The notes under the pieces were generated by a model. That model had not been told where the DNA came from. It did not search any database and saw only the letters and a program-made list of their open reading frames with translations. A program made the translations under genes and the position numbers. Of a stretch of DNA of 64,000 bases, positions 9,874-22,049 are shown piece after piece. Origin of the DNA: Monosporascus cannonballus (lineage: Eukaryota; Ascomycota; Sordariomycetes; Xylariales). The stretch is from the NCBI GenBank assembly GCA_004154925.1, contig QJNS01000020.1:248001-312000 (forward strand). Direction: 5' to 3'. Each line of letters starts with the position of its first letter. Position 1 is the first letter of the stretch.

Positions 9874-12800
9874 TTAGTTGGTGCGATTCTTCAGACTGCT
9901 CATCCTTCCGAGTCCAAGCCACTTCCGCCTGCCGGTGTTCTGAGCCGCATTGGCCGACACGGCATTCGCATCATTACTACCCGTACGAGCAGTGGGCACC
10001 TCATCACACGCTACCAAGGTGTCTTTCTGTTCTGTCGGCAGAGGGTCTGCTTGCCCGCCATGCTGGCCTTGGGGTGGACCACGATTGCGCAGGATCGGGG
10101 GAGGCGTCGCGCTCTGGAGATCCCCGTCTTGGAGTGGGGCAGGTGGTCGAAACGCCCAGGGCCTGGTAGGCGGCGGAGGTACGCTCCGCCTTGCCGCGCG
10201 CAAGGCGAACTGGGAATGGAGATGCGACGGTAGCTGAGAGATGTGGGGCGGGAACGTCGCCTCGGTGGCGCTTGAAGGAGTCCCGTGGGTTTCCGAACCA
10301 GATCTCCGGAAGAACGTGTTAAGACCGAGGCTACGGCGCGGCGCCTGTCCCGAGAGCGGCGGGTACTGATTGCGCCTGCCGAGGCCTGGTACTTCGGGCC
10401 GCTCGAACTGTACCTTCGTTGGATGCATTTGAACCGCGGAATCGATGCTGTTGCTTCTGCCTTTTGCCTGCGCCGCCCTGGTTATGCTAGAGCCTCGCAC
10501 GGTGCTCTTCTTAAGCTTCCCAGGTACTGGAGGCACCGCGCTAGCGCTGGAGGTGCGCGCATGAAGACTGGATCTTCGGGAGGGCGCAGGCGGTGATTGA
10601 TTGATTTCCTGAGGTTGGAATCTTGCGGTCTGCCGATTCTGGAAGGATGTTATGGTCTCTTTGACGGGCTCTCGCTTCAATGCCGGGACTGGAGAGCCGA
10701 GAAAGCCGTTTCCTCGAAGTGCATCGAAGATATCTTCCATCCCCAAGCCTCCAATGCCAGCTGGGAGCGAAAACAAGTCGGGCGATGGGCTCGGCCCAGC
10801 CTTGTTCTGGGCTGACCCATCTTCGACGCCCTTGTCTGGTCTTACGCTTTCACGCATCCAGTAATCGAACGTGCTTTCTTCGGAATGAGCATCGACACCG
10901 CCGTCAGAGTCTGAATCTGACACCCAGCTATTAGTACATTGGCGGAGATTTGTCGTTACACCAGCCGAGCGGGGGCGAGCGGGGAGGTCTCTAGGAGCTT
11001 GCTTATCGGGCTTAGATAATGAGTCAGTATTATCCGGCGACACCGGGAGACCTTTACGACTGGTGAAAGCAGTCGTAGATGCCCGTTGAGTAGGAACCTC
11101 GGTTTTTCTAGGAGAATGTCTGTAGCTGTTACTAACGGTACAGACATCGGACCTTTCTGGAACAGCTGGGAAACTGTCTTGCGGGAGAAGCTCAGAGGGT
11201 ACATCAAGACTCTCCTGGGAACTAGACTTGTGTCTACGCAATGTTGACGATGTAACGGTATCAGGTGTCGGGGGCAGCGCATGTGAGTTAGCAAGCTCCT
11301 TGTTGGTAGGTCCACTGGTGATGACTCTGTGGAGAGTATCCCGCTTATCCTGTCTTGGGTTGACATGCGATGGCCGTGTTGACCAGACAGGCGGCGTCGT
11401 GGGCGTAGCCCGAGTGCCGCAGGATGTGGAAGGCCTCGGGACGTCCAAGGCAGTCGGAAACTGCTTTCCAAGTCTCTCAATTTTCTGTAGAGGGGAGGTA
11501 ATATCGAGGACCCTGTTGCTAGATTGTGCGTGGGTACGGAGACTGACGCCCCCTTGAGAGATGCCTCTGGCTGCCTGATTCGCAGCTACGCTCTTTTGAC
11601 TTGCCCATCCCTGCTCACTCTTTGCCTTCAGCGGGGTGGAAATAACGCCAAGCTGAGTCATATCTGGTCCCGGCGTGCCCGTCGAGTCTTTGTTGCGTCT
11701 GTTCCTTGAGCCATAAATGCTAGCGAAAGAGCTTTCGCTGAGCACGCTGACGCTTGGGCTAGCGGCGGCATTATTAACGCTAGCATCAGCACTCGACTCG
11801 GACACCTTACGCGTATGTGCGAGATTGCTCCGAACCCCCAGGACCATGTTTCGTAGGTTTTCGGTTTGCTCGCTCTGTTCGGACAGAAAGCTGGGCACTC
11901 GCTCTAAACTCCTAGCGTCAGGGGTAAATTGAAAGGAATCGTGCCCCTGGACCTTCGGTGTTAAGGCAACACCGGAGTCATCGTGGGGATCGTATTCGTC
12001 AGTGCGGGAGCCGCGGTAAGACCCATCATCCTCAACCTGCCTGACCGTCTCTTTTTCATGGCATAGTTCCTTGATCGTGCTTTCCAGCCGGACGATCAAT
12101 GCCACCGCCTCCTTGATTGCGTTGTCTTGCCTTTTCTTCTCCTCGGCAGCCGCGGCTAATTTATCGCGAAACGCTCTCACCTCGGCGTTTTCAGCCTCCA
12201 ATCTCTCTACCTTCTCTTCCAGAGCATCCTGCCGCTCCCGTCTGTGATACAATTCCAATTTGAGGTCGAAGTTCTGCTTATGTAATGTACAGATAGCCTT
12301 GCAATAAAGCGGAGTTAGCTACCTGTTTCAGTGTTGCCACAAAATATGAAATCCGTGTGCTTCATACCTTTTCCATCTCCAATAGGCCCATGCTGCTATT
12401 ATCAGCACCTTCATCTTCAGTATTCGATCGAGGTCGTCGTCCCGTAGCCGTAGAGCTTCTCTTCACAGGGGAACTCTGCATGCCTCTGTCTCTAATGTCT
12501 CCAGTCGAAGCACTTAGATCCATGCCCATCTTCTTCGCAGCCCTTACGCCCTCTGCTCTCCTTTCCTGCTCTAGTTTCTCTTGTAAAAAGCTCGAAACGG
12601 GTAGTCTGAGGGGACATGGCTCTCCGTCTACTTCTTTCGATAATCGAGACGAAGGCCTGGAAATCGCCGAGGCTCTGCCGCTGTTGGCCTGGCCTTGCCT
12701 ATTCGTTGATCGTGAAGCTGGTGGTGCCGCCTTTGGCAACTGCGACGCAGAGCTGCTGGTAGATTTGGATGTCATATGGGTATTCAAGCTACTAACTGTG

Positions 12801-12880
12801 CCCGCTCGAGACGGAGCACGGCTGTATTGGGATTGGCGGAGACGCTCTCGCGGCTCCTTTTCACGTGCTGTACCATCCAT
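9874..12880 (-). CDS. Cnn_1N (centrosomin N-terminal motif 1) domain protein, probable microtubule-organising-centre factor
   Basis: Two exons, 12880-12368 and 12297-9874, are separated by a 70-nt intron (GTATGA donor, GCTAAC branch, CAAG acceptor, phase 0), giving about 978 aa. The exon junction falls inside the key motif: MEK from exon 1 joins AICTLHKQNFDLKLELYHRRE from exon 2, at residues ~168-190. This is the Cnn_1N signature of gamma-tubulin-complex recruiting proteins (centrosomin, Mto1/Pcp1, ApsB). A coiled coil follows to about residue 240. The N-terminal ~160 residues are Ser/Arg-rich, and the C-terminal ~700 residues are disordered and Ser/Pro/Thr-rich, with poly-Pro stretches near the end. 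The likely role is microtubule nucleation or anchoring at spindle pole bodies or septal MTOCs, inferred from the domain alone. It is shorter than typical Mto1/ApsB and may be a separate paralogue. Confidence 0.8.
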
Positions 12881-15360
12881 GATATATGAACCCAGTGCTG
12901 GTCTCCTTGCCTGTTCCCCCTCCCAAATTGATTCAGAAGCACTGCTCCTTTCACCTATAGACGGCCCGGTTGACGAGTCACTCCAGCGGGGATTGTGTGA
13001 CTAGATTGGAAGGTGGCTCACAGCGTAAGCGAGGCTGAGAGAGTCATTCGCTGGGATGATGCTAGTCAAGGCACAGAGAAATCCCGTCCAACTAGCGATT
13101 ATCGGAGATTCTCAGCCAAACCTCCAAGAGGGGGGATTCTGGATGGTATTAGAGACGCGGGACAGCGCTCATGTCGCCATAAGGATATTTCGAAAAGTCT
13201 TCACTACGTTGTATTCCTTCATTAGCACGAGGTTGTGTCTTGTGGCCCATAGAGGCGATAGCGAGGTCGTTGGTTAGGGTTCTGACTTGCATCGAGCTAC
13301 GGAAGCTGTGGTAAGATAACCGGTTTTCTCTACTTGGCTGAAGCGACACCCACAACCACTCTCGAATGTCAGAATAGCCGCAACTCTAGAGATGACCAGT
13401 TGAAAACCGCATCGGACCCCGTTTGGTTGGAGAATAGGACGGGACCGGGTTGGGCAAAATGGCTGGGCGGCTTGACGTGTTCGTCATGGAATTGGCTCAG
13501 TGCCCCTTCGTTTGTCTCGGGACCGGTGTTCCTTATTGGACCGTCAGAAGTGACAGCAAAAGCTTCAGATGAAGGCAAATTCCTATGGGCTCAGTTATGT
13601 CGTATGGAGAAGATTTATGGCTGAAAGGTCGTGCAATAGGAATAGAGTAGGTGCGCAAAAGAAAGATAGGTAATATTGGTTATTTGGAGCCAAGTTAGAG
13701 TATATGTGCGACGGGATGGGCTGAGAGCTGAAGAGCAGTGAAAAGGAGAAGGAAAACTTGACGGAAGCTCTGCACCGCTTCAAGGTGCAAATGAAAGAAT
13801 GTAATGTTCAGGCACGCAGACAGCCCAGGAGTCATTCGATAGCTCTCTATCTTCGCATGGGATCATATCGATAGGGAAATTTAACAAGGGGACTTTCTCC
13901 TGGCTCGTCACTTCAACAGGAAACTACCTGCGCCGCGATTCGGGGTGGGGCCGGCCTGAGACGACGCTAGGCCCTGTCACAACTCTGTTTCCTGCCTGTC
14001 CCTTCCCATTGGAACCGGGACACCGGGGTTTAATGAGGGACTCCAGGCACCTTACATTAGCGTCAGATTGGTGCCCCAGTAGGATATCTGCCCGTACCAA
14101 ACGTTAAATAAAGTTCGACTAAATAAAAGCTCGACGATCTTCAAATGATTCAACTTGCCCCGCATGACTGAAGCGAATAAATTTTATTCTCTGTTGAAAG
14201 ACATGGAATCACTCAAGTCGGGAAGTATATTCCAGTTCTCAGCTTGTTCTATATCTGATGCCATCCACCAGGGATATTTACTTAGGTGCTTGTATGATAG
14301 TTGCTGTACCAGCCTCTTGCGACTCTAGAAAGAAAAGGTGCCGTACAGACTCTTGGCTATTAGTGGTGGAAACACAGCATGGTCGCGCACTAAGCCATGA
14401 TGTCAAAACGTCATTAGGAACCATGTTTCTGGCGAGGCTTCTGCAATGTGAAGCAACCAATGGTGACTCGAAATCCGTTTCCAAACCTGTCGCTACTTGT
14501 CAGCGACTTTAAGAGCTTGCAGGTTCCATCCAACTAGATTGCACAAGTCTATCAGGTCGCTACGATCAATACTCTCCATTTTTCCTCGGCCACGTCTCTT
14601 TCTAATCCTCCAATTCTATCAAGCCAAGGGCTATGGTCCCACGAGATTCAGGCCTTGAGTTGCCCTCATCTTGCTGTGTCTATGTGCGACCGTGCGTCAC
14701 TAAGCACCGGATTTTGCATATCGAGCGAATGGTGTCTTGCATTTCTATCGACACTGCATGGTCACTAGACCTATGAGTAACTAACCGATGTTACAGTCAC
14801 TTCTGCCCACTCGCCAATTGCTTTTTGGGATCCGGGAAAGAGTGTACCTTAAAAGAGGTGGATGAACTATATCCAACGAGCAATGCACGGCATCAAGAGT
14901 ATACGTGCTCCATCGAGTAGATTCATGCCCTAGAGCACGCAACCTCGAGGATGTCATGTACAACCCTACTTAGGATTAAGCTTGATATGGCTGTGTCACT
15001 CAGGCTCCAACACATAGGCTTCGGGCATGTCGGCATCCGAGACCTGAGCTTGGTTGGAAAAATATGGTATCTGACAGTGTTCTACGTGGCCTTCCTCCAC
15101 CGCAATCAGCGTCATCCTCTCTTATTTGTTGATCCTCGATGTCTGTCTCAGTTTCAAGACACCGAACCTCCGTTCATCGCTAGTGCGAACTACAGCTCGC
15201 TAAGACTTTCTATACGGAGTTCTAATGGTCATGTTCGATGGCCATCAAGAACAACGATAGTCCGTCACTAGAGACGAAATCTTGAAGGATGCAACATCAT
15301 TGCATGGAAGTATCAAAACGCCTATACTACTCGGGCAGACTGTGCCGGCGCCCGCCTATG
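12881..15360. other. Gene-poor intergenic region, 2.5 kb
   Basis: It carries the promoter side of the Cnn_1N gene and the 3' flank of the Zn(II)2Cys6 gene. The open frames of 60-106 codons found here have no domain motif or codon bias. A GC-rich patch at about 13920-14040 contains several CGGGG-like words but nothing I can assign. Confidence 0.4.
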
Positions 15361-17993
15361 TCACCAAACTCCCAACATTCCATTCGAGAAGTGTCCCGGC
15401 TGGCCCCGAGGCACACTGGCCAGTCCATCGTCCGTCATCTCCTCAGGCGCCATTCCCATTTCGCGGAAGAATGCACCTCCCACCGGAACCGACCAAGGAC
15501 CACCACGCCCAATAAAATTGGTTGGAGGGGCTATCTCGAACCCGTAGTCTTCGCCGTTGCGCGTCATGTCTGAAAAACCTGATATTAACGGTACTGTACT
15601 TCTTCTCATTACATCCAGTTCTGAACCGGTTGATGTGGTGTCGCTTCGTCGCCACCCTGAAGGGTAGTTCACTTCTTCCATGGGGCCGCTGCCTTCGGTA
15701 GCAAGCTCGGTTTTCAGGGTAAGTGCATCGTCATCCGGGGCCGCATCGTCGGAAACGTCGCCTTGGATAACCCGGGCCCCACTTTGTTCTCCTTCTGTTC
15801 TCGTACTGGACGTTGTGCTGGTAGATGGGGCCGGACTCAACGCCGTCCTCAAACTGCCTGGCGCTTCGCTGGCGAACATGAGAAGTTTCTCAGCAAACAT
15901 GGTCCTGCTATTCGGGCTAGAACTCAACATCTTAACAAAAAACTCCAGAGGGTCAGTATGTACGCCTCCCCTACCACCTTGAGTCAGGAGAGATAGATCG
16001 CCCCTTATATGATCCATCCCCGTAGCGCCGTCCGCTACGCCGCCGAACGGGTGGGAGGGGCTATTCGGTCGGTAATCATACGCGCCAAGCACATTCACGC
16101 ACCAAGTGCCGACCTCAAATATTTTTTCGAAGATGCCCATGCCGTGGACCTCGATGGCATGGCTCGGTAGTGACTGGAGCGCTCTAACAGTGTCGCGCGC
16201 AATCGACAATGGAAATGAGAACGTCATGCTCTCGTTCGACGCCGCGGTCGATAGCAAACCCTGTCGGAATGATGACTGCCAGACGATGAGTCGCAACCAT
16301 TGCTGCGTCATGAGAAGGTCGGCCTTCTGAATCGCCGTCGGCTCTGTCTCTCCCGCCTCGTCGTCTTGAATACTTATGGCAGCAAGCGCAACTGAATGCC
16401 GCCTTCGGGGCTTTCGGAAGAAGTCCAGCGGCTGTGCGAGGATCTCTTGTAAGTGCAGGTATGTCGTCGCCGATACCCCTGGGTCGCTACCATCGTTCCA
16501 CGCGTTGACGAAACTCTCATCTAGGGGCATGTAGCTCCTTACCAATTTCACAAATCCCGCATGGATCTCTGGGGCCTCGTAGCTGTGTCCCTTGGCGGGC
16601 AGGCTGGGTGTCTTGCGCAACGTTAGGGGCTTATTGCGGAGGATAGCAAAGCTGCGCTCTGTGACGAACAAAATCCAAAAGATGCGCTGGCGACACAGCT
16701 TGTCCTCGGGGCCGAAGCTGGAGTACGAGGCATCGTCGTGCAAGCCCATATCAAGAGCCAAGTTCATCGCCATGCGGAGGTAATACCAGCTCTTACGATC
16801 GTCGCTGATTTCGAAGTAGCTCGTACTCATCCAGAAGCTCGACACTACCGCCCCTAACGACATATCCTCAAGGAAGTCATAGGTTCTCCGCACTATGCGG
16901 CACTCCTCCAGAAAGAAACGTCCCACCGCCTCCCAGCTCTGAGCAGGCGGCGGCACCGTGGCTACCGTCGCTGACAGCGACTTGCCCGACATGTGAAAGG
17001 CTGTCAAGGCACATAGTGCGTAGATCAGGTTCTTCTCCGTAGGCTCCATGTGCCTCTTGATCGTCGCTCGAAGCGCCGGCATATAGAGGAGTGGCATGAT
17101 CGGGTAGACATGCCTGTAGTAGAGATCAACGCACTGCGGAATCAGATGGAAGTAGTTTCTGCTGTTCGGGCCAAACGCCCTGGCTGTAGACGGCGATCCC
17201 GCTTCCGTCACGGTACGGGAGCTCGTCGCCGGAGATGATGCCGTCCAGTGGAGGAAGGACGAGTGCGGGGAGTTAGGTAAGGCACTTAGAGCGGACTTGA
17301 GCGCCGGCGCATACGCATCAGCCTCGGGCTCGCCGTCTGAGTCGCACGCGCTGTTGGAATCCTTCGATGCTTGTTCCCTCGCCCGGAGTTCGTTGATCAC
17401 CCGACCGTGGCCGCGCTTCGGGCCACGCTTCTTGGGCACATGATCCCGTTTACAGGTAAGCGTCGCGTTCTTGCATTGCTGGCACGGAAGTTGACCATCG
17501 CAGCGAATTCCTAGAGTGCTCCAACCGTAAGTTTAGAATGACTTTTTGTCGCCAAGATTGGACGGCCCAACTTAACCGGGGAACAAAGTGCGTGTTGGTA
17601 ATAACTCGAAATCCACCTGGGACTTGCTCCTTAGACGACCCTGCGGTGTGTAACGCGAGATAGAAACACGAGAACGGCGGAATGAACACTCTGGGAACAC
17701 GCAGACGGGTTGACTTGTAGATATATACATACATATATATATATATATATATAGGTATGATATAAGACAGTCAGACGAAGAGAGAGGCACTACATACGTC
17801 TCCTACGACAATGGTCGCATACCGTCCGCTTCTCGGCCGCCACAACCGGACCGGAGCTAACGGACTCCCTTTTCACCTTTGTCGGAGCAGCAGCAGGATG
17901 GAGAGGCTGTGGGCGACCACCAGTATCACCTGTGGCTTTCGGGGCAGTGGCCAGTGGAGAAGGGGCTAGTTCTCGACGGTCGTCGCACTGCAT
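15361..17993 (-). CDS. Zn(II)2Cys6 fungal transcription factor with Fungal_trans domain
   Basis: Two exons, 17993-17798 and 17510-15361, give about 781 aa. The 287-nt intron (GTATGT donor, CTCTAG acceptor, phase 1) interrupts the DNA-binding domain exactly between the second and third cysteines. After splicing the cluster reads C-x2-C-x6-C-x5-C-x2-C-x6-C with Cys59, 62, 69, 75, 78 and 85, a perfect binuclear zinc cluster. The linker is basic (KKRGPKRGHGR). The middle-homology (Fungal_trans) region spans roughly 150-450, starting at a YFHLIPQCVDLYYRHVYPI segment. The first ATG is at 17993; an in-frame TAG lies upstream and a GTG at 18005 is less likely. The intron contains an AT dinucleotide run. 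The protein is nuclear and should bind CGG-containing sites; the regulated pathway cannot be read from the sequence. Confidence 0.9.
17721..17753. repeat. AT-rich microsatellite inside the transcription-factor intron
   Basis: An imperfect (TA)n/(CATA)n run of about 33 bp lies within the 287-nt intron of the Zn(II)2Cys6 gene. It probably explains why this intron is longer than the 66-76 nt usual at this locus. Confidence 0.85.
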
Positions 17994-19918
17994 AGCAAAG
18001 GCCACAAGGCGGCAGACGTCTTGAGATGGGGTCTATTCGTGAAACACACAAAGGAGCCCTTGTAAACTTAATAATAGACAGAGAGGGAGGAAAGAATCCT
18101 CGGGGCAGGCTGTGCTGCCACTGCTGCTGCCGCCGTCGCGCGTGGTGCATGTGGTGCGTGTGGTGCGTGTGAGTGGGTAAGTTCGCGTGTGTGCGTGTGC
18201 GTGCATCGGGGCTACCAGACTAAACTCGAAGAAAGATACAGCAGCACCCTGAAACTATGGGTAAGCTACCGGGGCCAGTTTATTGGGTCCGGGCAACAAG
18301 ACCGGGTGGTGTGCGAGAGTGGCCCAGAACAGGGAAGACAAGACTGACAGGCAGGTAGACCGGTCGATGGACGGACGACAGACAGATGGGTTGGACGGAG
18401 AAAGGCAGATAGAGGTACTCTAGCCAGGCAGCCAGCCCTGACGGGACAAGCAGATGTCGGGGCTCTGAGCTGAGGTAGCTAGCTTTACTCGAGATTTGCG
18501 CGGCGAGGATTTTAGCGACCGATGCCCCTTCCTTTTATTTCGTTATGGGAAAAAACCGAAATAAGGGAATTTAAATAAAAAGGAGAGGTTTGGTCAGGGC
18601 CGAGCGGGATTTTACACATAAGCACTCACACACACATACGCATACATACAGACATACACGCCAACAATAACGACTACCCCAATCAACGCTGCCCTCTCGC
18701 ATGGCTTGCAAGCGGGCTGGCTGCCGCCCTCTACATACCTGCGTACCTGCCGGCGGCGAGGCCACCGCAGGGCTCTTGATTGGGTCCAAGGCTTCGTTCG
18801 GCTTTTCGGGCCAGCCCATGTGCCCGTTCCTCAGCCCGTCCGGCCAGTCAGCTGGGTAACTACGCAGCAGGGAGAAGTCTAGTAACTTCTTCTCCTTTCA
18901 TTACCCCCATTTATTTCTGTTCGTTTTTTTCCCTTAAACATTCCTGCCTCCTTGCGCACCTCTGAGGAGACAGGACGGGGAGTGAGGGGGTGGTGACGGA
19001 GAGATAGGTAGATAGAGGAGTAACGAAATTGAAGGTCGCCGACTGGTCCTGTACAGTGCGGGGAAAGCTTGCTAATGCTGAGTGACATATACCCGAGGTA
19101 TTGGCTCTGACCGGTGTGACGATGGACTGTCTACATATCCCAAACCGGGTGGGTATTCGAGGGGAAAGGGGGCCGCCAGCATCGATCTGGAGAGTTATCG
19201 GCGCCTGACTGAGGAACTCAAGAGCCGTCGGCGCCATTGCGAAGATGAGATGAGGCGAAGTGATGTCGATTGGGTTCGCGGGGGAGCCCAACTATTATTT
19301 GTGATACTTCGGCTGGGTGAATTTCGCATCTCGCCTATGCGAACGCACACTGGCTTCGGCAGGCCCCCACGATCTGCGTAGGAATACTGTCGGCTCTGAG
19401 TAACCCGATGGCCTGTGGGCCTTGTGCGCCTTGCTCCACGATTACGTGGCATCGCGGCTGTCCTCCTCCGAGTCCATGATGGAAAGGTACTCTGGGTATA
19501 GCTCCAACCATGAGCACGCACACAACCATTGGCCTCCGATACGAGCCATCCCGCGGATGTTAATCTATGAGCAAACAAACGGCGGCAAGAAAGCGAGTAC
19601 CTACCGTGTGGGGTGGCGGATGACCCCCAGCATCGCGGCCCAAACAAAACAATGCAGCACTTATCGATGGGCTCTGACAACGACTGCTGCTGCCCGACAC
19701 TGCTGTCATCAAGGTGTCACGACGCACGGAGAATGCAAGGAGTGAGGGGCCCCGGGCTACACACCCCCAGTTCAGAACAATCAGTAACGTAGCGTCTCAC
19801 AGGACAGTATGACCCTCTTTCCCCAGAGTTTGTGTCTCTCACACACATCCACGCAAGTTAACTGGGGAGGGCAAAAGAACAAGAGAAACAGCGCAGTAGA
19901 GTCAAAGGGTAAAGCCGT
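17994..19918. other. Intergenic region with GT/CA-rich simple sequence
   Basis: This holds the upstream and probable 5' UTR region of the Zn(II)2Cys6 gene. GTGCGTGTG-type repeats lie at about 18140-18205, GACAGACAGGCAGG-like low complexity at 18340-18440, and a CACACACATACGCATACATA run at 18620-18660. No gene is supported in 18.2-19.9 kb. Confidence 0.5.
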
Positions 19919-20262
19919 CTAATTCCGAGTCCTCTCGGCCTCCCTCCACTCCTCCAGCTGCTGCATCTGGACCGGCAGCGCGACGTACGTGACCAGGTCT
20001 CGCCGAGCAGGCCCGGCCTTGCGTCGCGACCGCCGTAGGCCCACAGGTCGCCGCAGGCTACGGCGCGGCCGTGCGCGTCGAGGAGGCACCCTCTCGCCCT
20101 CTCTGACGGTCTTGTTCCTATTCCCGCTGCCCCACCACCTTCCCGTCGCCCAGCCGACGGATTGCGGTTGCGACGTCTCGGGCGGAGTGGCCGAATTCAA
20201 TGCTCGCCGTTGCCTGCTGGACCGTCCCGCTCGCCGGTGTCCGTGTTAAGGGTTGTATGCTC
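19919..20262 (-). pseudogene. Decayed GC-rich coding block, C-terminal fragment split over three frames
   Basis: Coding-like peptide runs sit in three different minus-strand frames in sequence. First comes an EFGHSARDVATAIRRLGDGK stretch near 20195-20135, then an AVACGDLWAYGGRDARPGLL stretch near 20055-20000, then DLVTYVALPVQMQQLEEWRE at about 19990-19930, ending at the TAG near 19919. Each has strong GC at third codon positions. The order is collinear and no splice sites explain the jumps, so at least two frameshifts are likely. I do not recognise the family. It may be the downstream part of the block at 20438-20824. Confidence 0.4.
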
Positions 20263-20437
20263 CTATTAGCTCGAAAGCTGTCAACCTTGGCAGCGCCCCC
20301 ATCTTTTGGCCTTATATCTTAGCGCTGTACCGCGACACCTAACAGCCCGGGGCCCAGCTCATCCCGAGCGGTTCGGGCCTCTCCACCGCCGGGTCTCGGT
20401 CCCGTTCGAAGGTAAGGAAGGTTTTGCGCTCGCTGTG

Positions 20438-20824
20438 CTAGTCGTAGTCTTCGAGCAGCGCCCGCGGGTTCGCGATGTGCTTGAGGAGCCCGGTCGTTGC
20501 GGCCCTTCCACCCTTAACTTTTACGGAGGCGGCATTCCGAGAAGCCGCGGCTGCTTCGCGACGTACAGCTTCGCTGCATGCGCCGGCGGGAGTCACAGGG
20601 GAGGACCTCGCGAGTACGGCCGCGGGAGCGGGTGGGGACCACGTTCCCGGGCGGGCTGCCTTGTTCAGCGCCCGAAGGGGGGAAGCGTCCTTGAGGTGCT
20701 CGTCCTCGGCGAAGATGCCAGTGCTGCCGCCGTTCCACGACGCTAGGTGAGTGCCGCAGGAGGGGCAAAAGCGGGTCACGTCCGCTATCGCGTCGTCCCA
20801 GACCCGCCCGACGATCTGATCCAC
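20438..20824 (-). pseudogene. Possible remnant gene with FCPSCGTHL Cys-pair motif
   Basis: An open frame of 128 codons with high GC3 carries RFCPSCGTHLASWNGG near residue 18. This resembles the C-terminal Cys pair of GFA/CENP-V-type (glutathione-dependent formaldehyde-activating enzyme-like) folds. The N-terminal half of that fold, with its C-x-C-x-x-C motifs, is absent, and the C-terminal half is low-complexity. It sits 180 bp upstream of another broken coding block on the same strand. I read both as one decayed gene. An undisrupted small gene is possible but less likely. Confidence 0.3.
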
Positions 20825-21915
20825 TTGATGCAGAAACAGGCTCGAGGAACGCGGTCCAGATTAGGAGAAGGATGCTAAAACGGGAGGGACGGGGATCAGT
20901 CCGTCCATCGGTGGTAGTCGGCCCCTCGACGGCGTGCTGCGTGCGGGGGCGAGCGAGCTTAGGTTCTGAAAACCGTTTCGAGCGTCTTGTCGCAGCTCCT
21001 GGGCGCCGGACGGCCGTCAGGCCCATGTGCTTGCATGCTTGCATGCTGGACAGAGGACCCCGGGGCCTGGGGCTACGTCAGTCCCCAAGTGGGACCGGGC
21101 CCGGGTCTTGAGGGGGTAAGATACTAGAGACAGCGGGCTCGGAAAGGTCTCCCATAGAACGGTGGTTTAGCGGGGCCGACGGTCTCGGCATTACCGGGCG
21201 ACGCGGCTGCGTTGGCACTCGGGGCACTGATTGCGCTGCCATCGTGATCACGATCTTGAAGCTTAGAGTCCATCAACTCCATCGTTCTCAGAGCTCTGAA
21301 GTTGAGCAGATCGCAAACTACAAGTTTAATGCCTCTAAATCGATGATGTACAGGAGGCATGCAATATTTTCTTCCCAAGCTGTTAGCCAGACTCACCCGT
21401 TCGGTCTTCGTGTGTCTAGGGCCAAAACTGGGCTACATGACACATTGCGGCTGGGCTGAACAGTCCTCGCCGGCCCGGCCTACGAAGTCTACAGAGAAGC
21501 CCAAGCCCAAGCTCAGCGTTAAGCCGATCTCGGTAAGCAACTAAGGATATAATCATGAAAGTTTGAATGGAGTGCGCGGAAGCCGGCGACCCAAGAACAC
21601 CTCGGGCACATCGATTCCTCGGTCTAGAACGTCGCCACTATTTTAACTGGGAGGCTTCTTTCTCTCTGGCTACCTATGGCGCTGGAGCGGCCGTTCCCAT
21701 TAGCGCCGTCTCGCAGACACTATTCGTACGTCTGCGGATGTAATGCTATCTGCCAAGTATCGTCTATTACCCCTCGTCGGAGCAGGGAAACGAGCAAACG
21801 AAATCCCTCACGAGGCTTTCGGTTGTCCTTGCGCTCCCGATACGCATACTACGTACCTAGCTTCAGGGCGGTCAGTACGTAGCTGTGTGCAAGCCACCCC
21901 CCCTCCCCACCCCGC

Positions 21916-21945
21916 CCTGCCCTGCCCTGCCCTGCCCTGCCCTGC
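21916..21945. repeat. (CCTGC)6 minisatellite
   Basis: Six perfect tandem copies of CCTGC follow a C-rich tract and are followed directly by GCATGCA-like sequence. Confidence 0.9.
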
Positions 21946-22028
21946 ATGCATCTGGCTTCGCCCAACGATGCTCATACCGTCTGCTCCACCTATCTGTCCA
22001 GTTCTCTAGATTAAGCGTCGCCCCACTC

Positions 22029-22049
22029 AGCAAGCAAGCAAGCAAGCAA
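22029..22049. repeat. (AGCA)5 microsatellite
   Basis: Five tandem AGCA units on the plus strand, about 85 bp from the CCTGC array. It is intergenic. Confidence 0.9.
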
